A stretch of DNA of 64,000 bases from contig QKHS01000012.1 in assembly GCA_003249955.1 (NCBI GenBank), positions 186,001-250,000 of the forward strand, read 5' to 3'. The stretch is from Bacteroidales bacterium. GTDB lineage: Bacteria > Bacteroidota > Bacteroidia > Bacteroidales > ML635J-15. Under the pieces are notes generated by a model. The model was given only the letters and a program-made list of their open reading frames with translations, did no database searches and was not told the origin of the DNA. This document shows positions 18,041 through 26,902 of the stretch, piece by piece (position 1 is the first letter of the stretch; every line of letters starts with the position of its first letter). Position numbers and translations under genes: made by a program.

Positions 18041-18347
18041 TTCTGCTGAGCAAAATCGAAGTTCTGGTTCTGTTTCAGGCATTAGCGTATTTGAGTTGTA
18101 GTTAACTTGTATGGCTGAAAAGGGAGATTTTGTGTTTGTATGGTGTGGATGGGAGGGGAATTCTACTCTTAATAACCTAAAGAGTTCTATAAAAAATTGA
18201 CTGCCGTGAAAGGACTGCACGAAGAATGATTTAAAAACTTAGGTTTATGGGTATAAATGTAAAATGCAATAAATATGAGAAAAAATACATTATAGAATAA
18301 TTATTGTTTTTTTACACAAACAGACACTATTTGTCAGTTTGTTTATT

Positions 18348-18356
18348 TATATTTGC
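18348..18356 (+). promoter_or_regulatory. Promoter-like minus-7 box before the 18.4-kb lipoprotein
   Basis: TATATTTGC is an exact TAnnTTTG match 41 bases upstream of the lipoprotein ATG. No well-spaced TTTG box is visible. Confidence 0.5.
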
Positions 18357-18397
18357 ACTTTAATGGAATTATTGTTACTAACTAAAACTTGAAAATT

Positions 18398-18856
18398 ATG
18401 AAAAGATTATGGATTTTAATCATTTTTTTACCTGCAGTTTTTTGTTTAGTCAGTTGTGAAAAAGAGAATGCAGATGTTAATTTATTTGATGCAACAAAAA
18501 ATTACAATGCAAAATTTGAACAAACCGGAGATCCGAACGATTACGTATTTGTAAATCCTAAATGGGAGTTAGTAGATGACAACTATTCAGATGGGAAAGG
18601 GAATGTAGGAGAGTTATATACAAATTTAAACAATCCTGTAGAAAGTCTTTTTTGCATAAAGATTCAGTCAAAAGCTTGTGGCTCTTATACCGGCATTTGG
18701 AATACTATAGATTTATATAATCCGGACACCAATACTTATGTTAGTTTAAAATCTTGTGACAAAGCAAATAATAATCAAAATTGTGGGGTTACCATTTGTT
18801 ATGATGATGACGGGCATATAACCGGAACTTCTGTTTATTCCTTGCCAACCAGATAG
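18398..18856 (+). CDS. Small cysteine-rich lipoprotein
   Basis: I chose the ATG at 18398 rather than an in-frame TTG three codons upstream because it gives a normal signal (MKRLWILIIFLPAVFCLVSC) with lipobox LVSC and an acylated Cys at residue 20. The mature part (about 132 residues) has six further cysteines, including FCIKIQSKACG and SCDKANNNQNCGVTIC, consistent with disulfides in an exported protein. I do not recognise the family. It is the first gene of a pair with the 550-residue lipoprotein 68 bases downstream. Confidence 0.72.
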   Translation: MKRLWILIIFLPAVFCLVSCEKENADVNLFDATKNYNAKFEQTGDPNDYVFVNPKWELVDDNYSDGKGNVGELYTNLNNPVESLFCIKIQSKACGSYTGIWNTIDLYNPDTNTYVSLKSCDKANNNQNCGVTICYDDDGHITGTSVYSLPTR

Positions 18857-18924
18857 ATATAATAATTATGAGAGGTAACTTGCAAAAGTTGCCTTACTGA
18901 TAATTCCAACAAATATTTATATTG

Positions 18925-20574
18925 ATGAAGAACAATATTTTAAGTACAATTATCATCAGTTCAGTAGTTTTATTTGCCTGTACACAAAAAGAGAAATCAA
19001 ACATTGCCGGACAAAGTGTTTATGAGATTGCTAAAGTAAAAGAAGTTGTATTCCCATTAGACAGTTCGAAAAACGGGAAACCCTTAGATTACGATGTTTT
19101 TTACAAAAGAGTTTATGATTATTGCTTTATTGACGGAATTGAAACATTAATAATCCCTATAAATGAAAGCAGATTAGCATTTTATGATTTGGCTACTAAA
19201 AAAGAATATCATAGCGTTCCTCTTTTACAATTTAGAAGTATTGAAAATTTCAAATATATAAACAAGGATAGTATTTTTGTTTTTTATGAAGTGAAACAAT
19301 TGGCAGATAACAAATATGAACCAATTTATTTCCAGTTATTAAACTATCAGGGAGAGATAAAAGTATGTGACTACAAAATTGATACCTCTGGTTTTAAAGA
19401 TAGTGTAGATGTAAGAACTCCGTTTATAGTTGAAAATGATATGCATCCGATAATAAGTAATAACAATGTGTATTTTTTAACAGAAGTTTCAGGTATTAAT
19501 AATATTGGCACTGCGACTTTTTTTAAGAAACAAATTCCTTTGTTCGCGTATTATAATGCTGTTACGAAAAAAATAACACTTTCAAAATCTATAAAATTCC
19601 CCGATATATCAGAAGGAATTTACTATGACACCCATTACCGTAAAGTCAGATATTGTTTGTCCGAAAAAAACTTGCCTGTATTGCGGTTCTTTTATTCAAG
19701 TACACTCTATGAATGGGATTATAAAAACGATGAAGTAATTAGGCACTCTTTGAAATCTAAAATTATTGATTCTATTGCTCCCTTACGGGAAGAGAATTCT
19801 TTGCCGGAATCGCTTGAAGCTGTTTATGGCCCTATATTTTACGACCATTATAATAAAATATATTATTCGTTTTTGTACCTAAATAATGTCTTGTATGGTA
19901 ACAATTATACTATATTGATTCTTGCAGACGAAAATTTTAATTATCTTGGAGAAATATTTAACCCGCCATTAGGTGGTAATATAGAATTTAGCGGGGATAA
20001 TATTGTCTTATATGGATATTACAATGATTCTATACATGTTTGGTACAGAAAGTTGGTTAAGACAGACAAACCACTGCAGCCGTACCTGGATTCTGTGAAA
20101 AATGAATTGGGAATAAAAAGGCAAACGATAGAAAGTAATTATAAATCATATAAAAAAAACGGAAATTCTTTGCAAGCATTTTTAAAATCAAAATTTCCCC
20201 AAATTGAGGATGATTATGTTTTGTTAACATTATATGCCAGTGGAGGATGCCCATCATGTGTCGATGGGATAAAAAAATTATTGCATGATAATTACACCGT
20301 TTTTAAAAAATTGCCATTTTATATGATTTATGCAGGTTCGCCCATGGAGGTTTCGGATATTGAAAATTACAAAAACATTGAGGAACTAAATTTAATTAAA
20401 GATACTTTGAAAGTTGTACAGCTTATTGCTATAAATGAAAATAAATTTAATACATTGGATCCCAGATTGACTGTCATAAAAGATAATGCAGTAATCTTAG
20501 ATACCGTTTATAACTGGACTAATATCCAAACAGGACTAATTCCGGCAATGATGGAAAACTTAGATTTAAAATAG
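18925..20574 (+). CDS. Lipoprotein with beta-rich body and C-terminal thioredoxin-like CPSC motif
   Basis: The ATG at 18925 gives a lipoprotein signal with lipobox LFAC (Cys 19). Residues 40-390 are beta-rich with repeated aromatic strands, resembling the six-bladed-propeller lipoproteins (such as DUF4221) of Bacteroidota. The last 150 residues look thioredoxin-like: DYVLLTLYASGGCPSCVDGI carries a CxxC motif, and a later segment RLTVIKDNAVILDT resembles the thioredoxin C-terminal strands. A periplasmic or surface disulfide role is inferred. It probably works with the preceding cysteine-rich lipoprotein. An in-frame TTG lies immediately upstream of the chosen start. Confidence 0.68.
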   Translation: MKNNILSTIIISSVVLFACTQKEKSNIAGQSVYEIAKVKEVVFPLDSSKNGKPLDYDVFYKRVYDYCFIDGIETLIIPINESRLAFYDLATKKEYHSVPLLQFRSIENFKYINKDSIFVFYEVKQLADNKYEPIYFQLLNYQGEIKVCDYKIDTSGFKDSVDVRTPFIVENDMHPIISNNNVYFLTEVSGINNIGTATFFKKQIPLFAYYNAVTKKITLSKSIKFPDISEGIYYDTHYRKVRYCLSEKNLPVLRFFYSSTLYEWDYKNDEVIRHSLKSKIIDSIAPLREENSLPESLEAVYGPIFYDHYNKIYYSFLYLNNVLYGNNYTILILADENFNYLGEIFNPPLGGNIEFSGDNIVLYGYYNDSIHVWYRKLVKTDKPLQPYLDSVKNELGIKRQTIESNYKSYKKNGNSLQAFLKSKFPQIEDDYVLLTLYASGGCPSCVDGIKKLLHDNYTVFKKLPFYMIYAGSPMEVSDIENYKNIEELNLIKDTLKVVQLIAINENKFNTLDPRLTVIKDNAVILDTVYNWTNIQTGLIPAMMENLDLK

Positions 20575-21110
20575 AAAGAATCTGATCAGTTAAACATCCG
20601 GTTGCGAACCTGTGGTTAGTGTAAGAGCCTTCGTTATCGCGTATTTTGTAGTTAATAACCTTTTGTTTCATGATTTAAAAGAAATCGTTTCAAAAATTAC
20701 TCTGATATCAGTCTCAATCATATCAGGCATTATTTTAACCCGTCCTGAAATCCAACCACACGATAAAAAACAAATTTTAATCTGTTCTGATTTTTGATTA
20801 CTTACACTCATTAATTAGAAAATTGGGTTGGTATTGGGGATATTCAAAAGCTCGTTGAGCAAATTAAATATTTCCAAATAAATTCTTTGATATACTAGTT
20901 AATGTTTTTATATTTGATTCTTAAACGAATTATTTTTAACTAAAAAACCAGCATTATCCAATAATAAACGACAATAAACGGCTATGTGGTTTAAAATCAG
21001 TACTTTTACAAACTTTGCAAGTTGTTCATAAGGCTGAAATAAACACAACCGGTTGCGTTTAGGGAGATGTTGTACATAATTTAGGAAAGGCCGTAATCAC
21101 ATAGTATAAG
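20575..21110. other. 536-bp gene-free accessory spacer
   Basis: There is no credible gene; a 61-codon open frame starts with GTG and has no family-like features. The stretch GTTGGTATTGGGGATATTC (from 20827) matches 12656-12679. The segment 21040-21105 (CAACCGGTTGCGTTTAGGG...) is GC-richer than its surroundings and could be a remnant of another insertion. Confidence 0.4.
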
Positions 21111-21674
21111 ATGATTAATAAAGTGATAAAAATATTTTGTAGCCTAAGTGAAAATTTGATAAAAAAGAAAATTGGCAAAAAAAAACAAGCCGATTTTAAC
21201 ACAATTCCGCCTCGACCCAAAGATTGGAAATTAACCCTTTCAGATTTAATGCAAGAAATGAAAGAAGGTAAAAGAAAATATATTGGGCAACCAGAACTTG
21301 AATGGGCTAGAGAATACCAAAAAAGCTTAATCCCCGCTGATTACAGATTTCCTCAGAAAAGTGATTTGTACGAATCTCAGATTAATCAGGAAATTGAATT
21401 TTTAACAGCTTGGGCGGCACCGTTTACTGGAAGTGGAAAATCAACTTTATACAAAGGTGAAAGGATTTGGGTTTCGTCAGACCCAATTGATGTCAAACCA
21501 ATAGGCACATATGCTTTACCTGTTGATTATAAAAAACTAGAACAAAGGATGGTTTCGTCATCAGATAGGAATGCTCCAAAATATAGAGGATTTTATCTTT
21601 CGGTTGACACGAAGATCTTAAATGAAAATTTCATTTTGATAACGACTGGATTTTGCAAAGAAAAATATGAATAA
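21111..21674 (+). CDS. Hypothetical protein, 187 residues
   Basis: I recognise no family. The protein has a strongly basic N terminus (ENLIKKKIGKKKQADF), no membrane helix or lipobox, and a middle with LEWAREYQKSLIPADYRFPQKSDLYE. The C-terminal half is beta-rich (YRGFYLSVDTKILNENFILITTGF). Codon use is AT-rich like its neighbours in the accessory block. It is followed, after 79 bases, by a membrane protein gene on the same strand; a functional link is possible but unsupported. Confidence 0.55.
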   Translation: MINKVIKIFCSLSENLIKKKIGKKKQADFNTIPPRPKDWKLTLSDLMQEMKEGKRKYIGQPELEWAREYQKSLIPADYRFPQKSDLYESQINQEIEFLTAWAAPFTGSGKSTLYKGERIWVSSDPIDVKPIGTYALPVDYKKLEQRMVSSSDRNAPKYRGFYLSVDTKILNENFILITTGFCKEKYE

Positions 21675-21753
21675 AATATGCCACCACTGTTGGCTGTCAT
21701 ATTGAATCAAAGACATTTATACTATTCTGATATAAAAGCAAAAATAAAATGAT

Positions 21754-22473
21754 ATGAAAATTAAAAGACCATTTGAACAGTTTTTGGAGATTTTCAGGAC
21801 AACAAATCGAGAAAGTAAGGAATTACTCAAATATGTTTTTGAAAAGTCCGACAATATATCACTTTGGATTATTGGTCTTGCAATTGGTGGAGTATCGATT
21901 TTTGCTAATAATATCGCTGATATTCAAAACGTAATTTTACCATGTTATTTAAAACCGATATTGCTTATGCTTGCAATTTCGGTAACCAGTGGAATAATAT
22001 ATCGTGGACTTTATTTATATCTTTTTGTATTGTTAGACGGTAATTTCCGTGGAATTGATATTGCATTTTCGAATCAAGAAGTGATGGACTTAGAATCAAA
22101 TTTAGATGGTTCTGAATCTTTCTCTCAAGTAGTTGATACCTTGAAAAACGGATTTGGAGACGACCTTTCATATTTAATACCAGCGTACGAAAAAATAAAT
22201 GCGGAAGCAAAGCAAGCACTTTATGATAGCGTAGTTAATCATTACCTCAAATGCATTGAATTTGCACAAATGGATGCAAATAATGCTATGGATTTTGTTG
22301 CAGATACTTATTCTAAATTTTTCGGAAAGAGTAAGGAAAAATTTCTAAAAGCGCTTAATGGCGGTTCCGTTGCCAAAAAATATAAATGGGCTATAAGTTT
22401 GACATATATATTTTATGTTGTTTATATTTTGGCTTTTATTTCAGCGCTTTTCGCTTTTGTACTTGCTGTTTAA
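21754..22473 (+). CDS. Membrane protein with two N-terminal and one C-terminal helices
   Basis: The 239-residue protein has predicted membrane helices around residues 36-55, 66-95 and 210-237, with a soluble helical middle (about 100-205) containing DANNAMDFVADTYSKFFGKSKEKF. I do not recognise a named family. The arrangement resembles small helical membrane effectors or sensors found beside defence genes (SLATT-like), but no specific motif supports that. It is AT-rich and lies in the accessory block. Confidence 0.6.
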   Translation: MKIKRPFEQFLEIFRTTNRESKELLKYVFEKSDNISLWIIGLAIGGVSIFANNIADIQNVILPCYLKPILLMLAISVTSGIIYRGLYLYLFVLLDGNFRGIDIAFSNQEVMDLESNLDGSESFSQVVDTLKNGFGDDLSYLIPAYEKINAEAKQALYDSVVNHYLKCIEFAQMDANNAMDFVADTYSKFFGKSKEKFLKALNGGSVAKKYKWAISLTYIFYVVYILAFISALFAFVLAV

Positions 22474-22695
22474 ATCCATTGAAAGTATAGATAATTTAAG
22501 AAAAATGAAAATCCGAACCGATAAAAATTTGCATATGGCAGGCGTGAGTTTTAGCGGTATTACAAGTCAGACCAGCAGAAAAGTGACCGTTAGCAATAAT
22601 TGAAAATAAACAATCCGGCATATTGTCAAAGGATGGAGTAAATTGCAACAACAAATACATCTCAAAATCAATTATAACTTAAAGGATAATAAAGA

Positions 22696-23580
22696 ATGAA
22701 AACACATGTTATAACAATATTTGCAATAATTTCCATCTGCATTTTCTCTTGTAAGAATTACAAAGAAGACAGAAGTAGTAAGGTACAAGATCAAACTGAA
22801 AACACACAGCCCAAAGAAAGTAATGAAAATATCAAATCTGAACCTGAAAATTCGAAAACTTCAACAAATTCACAAATAGCTAATATAAACAATATCGCTA
22901 AGTCTGATTCTATGTTGCTACAATTTAAAACAATAGAAGCAAACAATATACTTGTTAAAACAGAGGATTGGAATCAAAATTCTGATGTAGATTGGCACAT
23001 TGATTACAAGTATCATGAAAGATTTTCTAATGTATATGGTATCGATTTCCCTGTAGAGGATGTAAATATTTATTATGAAAGACTTTATCCTGTCGCAAAA
23101 TTTCAAATAGCTGACAATATCTTAGGTCTGATTATATTAAAATACGGGATGTACACCTATACAAAGAAAGACTTGGTTTTTTACAATTCAGATACCAAAC
23201 AAATGTCTTATGGGATTGAGTTATCAAATTCTTGGGGAGATGCCGGTGTTGACTATAATAAAATGAGCTGGATTCTTGACATTGATAAAGATGGATTATA
23301 TGATATAATATCCAAAAAAAATATTTTCATGCCTATTGTTGGACCTGGTTCAGACGGAGTGGTTGGCCATATTACCGACTCAATAACTATTTATAAAGGA
23401 TTCAAGAATAAATTCGAAAAAGTCTTAGCTACTGTAACTTGCGACTCTGCATTTTCAAATGATGGCCGTAAATACAGTATAGTTACGAGACTATCTAAAG
23501 ATAAAATTTATTACAATAAAAGTATTTCTGAAGTATTTGATATTAACCTGAAAAAATATCATGAATACAATGACTTTTAA
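22696..23580 (+). CDS. Lipoprotein with a calcium-binding-like DxDxDG segment
   Basis: The 294-residue product has a lipoprotein signal (MKTHVITIFAIISICIFSC, acylated Cys 19), a low-complexity Asn/Ser/Glu linker to about residue 65, then a beta-rich globular part. The segment WILDIDKDGLYDII is an Asp-rich loop of FG-GAP/EF-hand type, usually a Ca2+ site. I do not recognise the family. It ends about 46 bases before the second scar sequence at 23627, where the accessory block ends. Confidence 0.65.
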   Translation: MKTHVITIFAIISICIFSCKNYKEDRSSKVQDQTENTQPKESNENIKSEPENSKTSTNSQIANINNIAKSDSMLLQFKTIEANNILVKTEDWNQNSDVDWHIDYKYHERFSNVYGIDFPVEDVNIYYERLYPVAKFQIADNILGLIILKYGMYTYTKKDLVFYNSDTKQMSYGIELSNSWGDAGVDYNKMSWILDIDKDGLYDIISKKNIFMPIVGPGSDGVVGHITDSITIYKGFKNKFEKVLATVTCDSAFSNDGRKYSIVTRLSKDKIYYNKSISEVFDINLKKYHEYNDF

Positions 23581-23626
23581 CTTAAAAATAAATTCACTGA
23601 AAGGTCTATGTGTTAAAACAACTATT

Positions 23627-23647
23627 GCTAATCGGGTAGCCCGCCCC
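23627..23647. repeat. Second copy of the scar sequence at the accessory-block border
   Basis: GCTAATCGGGTAGCCCGCCC plus one C matches 17964-17984 at 18 of 21 positions in the same orientation. The following 50 bases have no clear structure. Confidence 0.45.
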
Positions 23648-23697
23648 GCAGTAGCACCTGGGAGGATAGCTCTTGGATTTTATCAAGCCAAGCCCAA

Positions 23698-24786
23698 CTA
23701 GTTCACAATACCTAACAGAATTTCCTTTTCATTTTTCCAGTTCAGAATTTTTGATGCAGAATTACAGTTTTTATGATAGCTGTAAATTAAATCCGGGTTT
23801 GATGTAATTGAAATGATTCTGTCTGATAAACTTTCTTTATTGCAGCCGGTAATTGTTTCTCCTACACCGAATTCGTCTATAATCCTTTTCATTTCCGGCA
23901 ATCCGGAGCACAGCACAGGAACTCCGGCCTGTATGTAGTCAAATATTTTGTTGGGTAAAGCAAATTTATAGTTCAGACTGTTGCCTTGTTCCAGCGATAA
24001 GCCAAGCTTTGCAGTTTTTGTAAGCCTGTGCAGTGAGTCAAAATCAAGATTCCCTGTAAATACAACTTTATCTTTAAGCTTAAGTTGCCGGCATAATTCT
24101 TTTAATTCATTTTCCAGATCACCTTTACCTGCAATTATTAATTTCCATCCTTCAATAAGACTCATAGCTTCAATCATCAGGTCTATACCACGTTCCTTGT
24201 TCAAGGCACCCTGGTATAATATGATATTTTCACGGGTGTTGAAATCATCAGGGAAAGGCCTGTTAACCGGCAAATTCCTTAAAACCTGCATTTTTATGCC
24301 ATAGAGATTGTTATAATAATCAGCAATAGATTTACAAACCGTATATGCCATATCTGCCTTTCTGATACAGAATTTTTCGACAGCAAGCCAGAGCTTCTTT
24401 TTTAAGTTTTTTCCTTCAAGTTCCGGCACTTCCGTAAATAATTCATGACTGTCGTAAACTAACTTCTTTCTTTTTATTTTAGCGGCAAGAGTGTTTGCCA
24501 AAAGAGTGTCCAGATCATTTGAAAGAAATATGTCAGCTTTTGAAAATAACAGGATGCAGAATAATCTAAGATTAAGACATGCATAAAACAACATTCCTTT
24601 GTTAAATAACAGTCTGAATCTTTTTGTTTTATAAGTCCGCGGAGAAATATCGGGACTTTTCTTAAGCTTACGGCCAAGCAAAACAACGTCATTCCCGGCA
24701 GATTGCAGGCTGCTACACACTCTGTGCACACGTTGGTCATTGCTAAGATCGTTGGAGACAGATACTATTATTCGCTTTTTTGCCAC
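23698..24786 (-). CDS. Glycosyltransferase family 4 protein
   Basis: The 362-residue protein begins with the GT-B N-terminal strand and loop (MAKKRIIVSVSNDLSNDQRVHRVC). It carries KLVYDSHELFTEVPEL in the first domain, and the C-terminal donor-binding signature ILYQGALNKERGIDLMIEAM, LIIAGKGDLENEL, then KFALPNKIFDYIQAGVPVLC. These are GT4 hallmarks, with the E-x7-E region replaced by ALPNKIFDYIQAG as in several Bacteroidota enzymes. The start is GTG at 24786; a stop four codons upstream excludes an earlier one. The sugar and acceptor are unknown. The gene stands alone, beside the second mobile element. Confidence 0.87.
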   Translation of the reverse strand: MAKKRIIVSVSNDLSNDQRVHRVCSSLQSAGNDVVLLGRKLKKSPDISPRTYKTKRFRLLFNKGMLFYACLNLRLFCILLFSKADIFLSNDLDTLLANTLAAKIKRKKLVYDSHELFTEVPELEGKNLKKKLWLAVEKFCIRKADMAYTVCKSIADYYNNLYGIKMQVLRNLPVNRPFPDDFNTRENIILYQGALNKERGIDLMIEAMSLIEGWKLIIAGKGDLENELKELCRQLKLKDKVVFTGNLDFDSLHRLTKTAKLGLSLEQGNSLNYKFALPNKIFDYIQAGVPVLCSGLPEMKRIIDEFGVGETITGCNKESLSDRIISITSNPDLIYSYHKNCNSASKILNWKNEKEILLGIVN

Positions 24787-24849
24787 TCTGAAATTTTATT
24801 CAAAAATAATATAATTTTCAATTTGCGACTGATTAATAATTGTTTACAT

Positions 24850-25208
24850 CAGGGCAAACGCATACTTTGTCAAGGGGCAATAAAACAAAAAGAATTTATT
24901 GGAGAAAAAATAATTGCTAATTATTGTCTGACAAACTAGCCGCGAATTGACAAATTTTCCCGAATAAATTTCACAATTACTATCAAAATCAGTTTGAAGT
25001 CCGGCGAACCCGCCAAACTTAATTCAGCAAGTGATACAACGAACAATTCAACGCATCGCGTTGAACTTTAATTGACTTCGTCGAGGGCTAAAGCCGTTCG
25101 TAAAAAATTCGTTAATTCGCGGCGTTGAGCTTCGGTTCGAGGCAAATGAATATGAATAACTATTGAAATTTATTGTCTGCATCAGATAAAAAGTATGCGT
25201 TTGCGCTG
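24850..25208. mobile_element. MITE-like element, copy B (359 bp)
   Basis: The left end CAGGGCAAACGCATACTTT (24850-24868) and the reverse-complemented right end CAGCGCAAACGCATACTTT (25190-25208) match at 18 of 19 positions. The flanks TTGTTTACAT (24840-24849) and TTGTTTACAA (25209-25218) form a 10-bp duplication with one mismatch. Inside, GCCGCGAATTGACAAATTTT (24939-24958) pairs with its near-complement at 25104-25123 (18 of 20). The element has no coding capacity and shares ends, inner repeat and the GGCAAATGAA...ATAACTA segment with copy A at 7383-8286. GAGGGCTAAAGCCGTT (25083-25098) also occurs at 58413-58428. Confidence 0.78.
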
Positions 25209-25241
25209 TTGTTTACAAACCATAGGCATTGTAATGTTTTA

Positions 25242-25275
25242 TTTGCATTATATGAGTTATTTTTAATTATTTTTG
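25242..25275 (+). promoter_or_regulatory. Promoter-like boxes upstream of murB
   Basis: TTTG at 25242-25245, a 22-base spacer and TATTTTTG at 25268-25275 lie 19 bases before the murB ATG. The spacer is slightly longer than the usual 19-21. The boxes begin 24 bases after the duplication flanking mobile element copy B. Confidence 0.5.
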
Positions 25276-25294
25276 TCAGCAAATATTTTTTATA

Positions 25295-26314
25295 ATGAAA
25301 ATATACAGGAATTATTGCCTAAAAAAACATAATACTTTTAATGTTGACGCTATAGCTTCGATATTCGCGGAATATACAACAGACGACGAAATAATTGAAT
25401 ACATAAGAACGAATGAGGGCAAATTCAAACAGGTAAAACACCTGATAGTAGGAGAGGGGAGCAATTTGCTTTTTACAGGCGATTTTTACGGAATGGTTTT
25501 GCACCCCTTAACAAAATACATTTCTGTGCAGTCAGAGGACAACGATTTTTGTCTTATTGAGGCTGCGGCAGGAGTAATATGGGATGATTTTGTAGGCTGG
25601 ACAAGCTCTCATATGGCTTTTGGCCTTGAAAACCTTTCGCTGATTCCGGGTACTGTTGGAGCATCTGCAGTTCAGAATGTCGGGGCATATGGAGTAGAAG
25701 CAGGTGATTATATACATTCTGTAAAATATATTGATTTGCATTCAGGTGAGTTGATAAGTCTGAGTTCGGAACAGTGTAAATTCTCTTACCGTAACAGTAT
25801 TTTTAAAAATGAACTTAAAAACAATTTTCTCATTCTTTCCGTAACCTATAAACTAAGCAGAAAACCTGTAATTAATATAGAATATGCAGATCTCAGGAAC
25901 TGTTTTGGCGAACGCTCAGATGTCTCTCCCCGGGAAATAAGAGAAGCTGTAATAAATATCCGTAATAATAAACTCCCTGACCCTGAGGTTACCGGTAATG
26001 CAGGAAGCTTCTTTAAAAACCCTGTAATAGATAAACTCAAGTTTAACGTGTTAAAGGAAAGATTTTCCGATTTGCGTTTTTACGAACTTGCCGACGGAAA
26101 CTATAAACTGGCAGCAGGCTGGCTTATTGACAAGTGCGGATTAAAAGGATTTGAACATAACGGAGCTGCTGTTCATGATAAACAGGCTCTGGTCTTGATT
26201 AATAAATCCGGTAATGCAACAGGAAAAGATATTACGGGATTGGCATATATTGTCAGGGAAAAAGTAAAAGAGAAGTTTGATGTATGCCTGGAGCCGGAAG
26301 TTATTTTTATTTAA
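25295..26314 (+). CDS. murB: UDP-N-acetylenolpyruvoylglucosamine reductase MurB
   Basis: MurB reduces UDP-GlcNAc-enolpyruvate to UDP-MurNAc with NADPH and FAD in peptidoglycan synthesis. The 339-residue product is of the long type I form. FAD-binding elements are visible: LIVGEGSNLLFTGDFYG, ENLSLIPGTVGASAVQNVGA and YRNSIFKNE. The catalytic serine lies in GNAGSFFKNPVI, and the C-terminal AAGWLIDKCGLKG with terminal EPEVIFI supplies the catalytic glutamate. All expected motifs are intact. Confidence 0.96.
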   Translation: MKIYRNYCLKKHNTFNVDAIASIFAEYTTDDEIIEYIRTNEGKFKQVKHLIVGEGSNLLFTGDFYGMVLHPLTKYISVQSEDNDFCLIEAAAGVIWDDFVGWTSSHMAFGLENLSLIPGTVGASAVQNVGAYGVEAGDYIHSVKYIDLHSGELISLSSEQCKFSYRNSIFKNELKNNFLILSVTYKLSRKPVINIEYADLRNCFGERSDVSPREIREAVINIRNNKLPDPEVTGNAGSFFKNPVIDKLKFNVLKERFSDLRFYELADGNYKLAAGWLIDKCGLKGFEHNGAAVHDKQALVLINKSGNATGKDITGLAYIVREKVKEKFDVCLEPEVIFI

Positions 26315-26323
26315 GTTCCGGTT

Positions 26324-26896
26324 TTAAATTGTCAGCCAGTTTTTTATCATTTGATTTCCGTACTCTGTTATAAACGATTCAGGGTGAAACTGAACAGACT
26401 GGATATTATAAAATTTGTGTTCCATTGCCATGATTATTCCGTCTTCGTTAACGCCTGTGACTTCAAGCTCTCCGGACAGGCTTTCAGAATCTACATACCA
26501 CGAATGATAAACCCCGATATAGGAGTTGTCAGGAACACCTTTAAATAATATGCCGGATGAATCTGTTAGTTTCAGTTTCCGCTTCATGCCGTGATTAACC
26601 TGCCCGTAATTCTTTAATTTTGCTCCGAAATATTCACCAATTGCCTGATGTCCCAGACATACTCCCAGAAATTGTTTTGAAGATTTATACTTGTCAATAA
26701 TTTCGGACATCAGAGGCAATTCAGAAGGTAGTCCCGGGCCGGGAGAAAAAATAATTTTATCAAAATCCGAAATTTTGTTGATATTTGCGCTTTCGGGATA
26801 AGATATAGTTAGTTTTACATCTTTTATTTTGCTGAACATTGCTGCCAGATTATAAGTAAAGCTATCGTGATTGTCCAGCAAAAAAATTTTAATCAT
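26324..26896 (-). CDS. pabA: Glutamine amidotransferase, aminodeoxychorismate/anthranilate synthase component II
   Basis: The 190-residue class I glutamine amidotransferase begins MIKIFLLDNHDSFTYNLAA. It has the oxyanion-strand motif FSPGPGLPSE, the nucleophile elbow GVCLGHQAIGEYFGA (catalytic Cys near 79), and the His-Glu pair in VQFHPESFITEYG. Because it faces pabB and a pabC-like gene, and no trp genes are nearby, its partner is most likely PabB, giving 4-amino-4-deoxychorismate for folate. The ATG at 26896 is only six bases from the divergent pabB start. Confidence 0.9.
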   Translation of the reverse strand: MIKIFLLDNHDSFTYNLAAMFSKIKDVKLTISYPESANINKISDFDKIIFSPGPGLPSELPLMSEIIDKYKSSKQFLGVCLGHQAIGEYFGAKLKNYGQVNHGMKRKLKLTDSSGILFKGVPDNSYIGVYHSWYVDSESLSGELEVTGVNEDGIIMAMEHKFYNIQSVQFHPESFITEYGNQMIKNWLTI

Positions 26897-26902
26897 TACA
26901 GA

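Noticed and set aside
18035-18220. 61-codon minus-strand frame after the VWA gene
   Set aside because: It overlaps the structured scar and has no family resemblance.
20612-20797. 61-codon open frame on the plus strand
   Set aside because: It starts with GTG, has no recognisable features and lies in a spacer with repeat fragments.
22415-22603. 62-codon frame overlapping the end of the membrane protein gene
   Set aside because: It is a shifted-frame shadow of the membrane protein and has no independent start signal.
24787-25294. A tRNA gene suggested by GGTTCGAGGC near 25135
   Set aside because: No acceptor stem, anticodon arm or CCA-proximal pairing could be assembled; the sequence belongs to the MITE interior.
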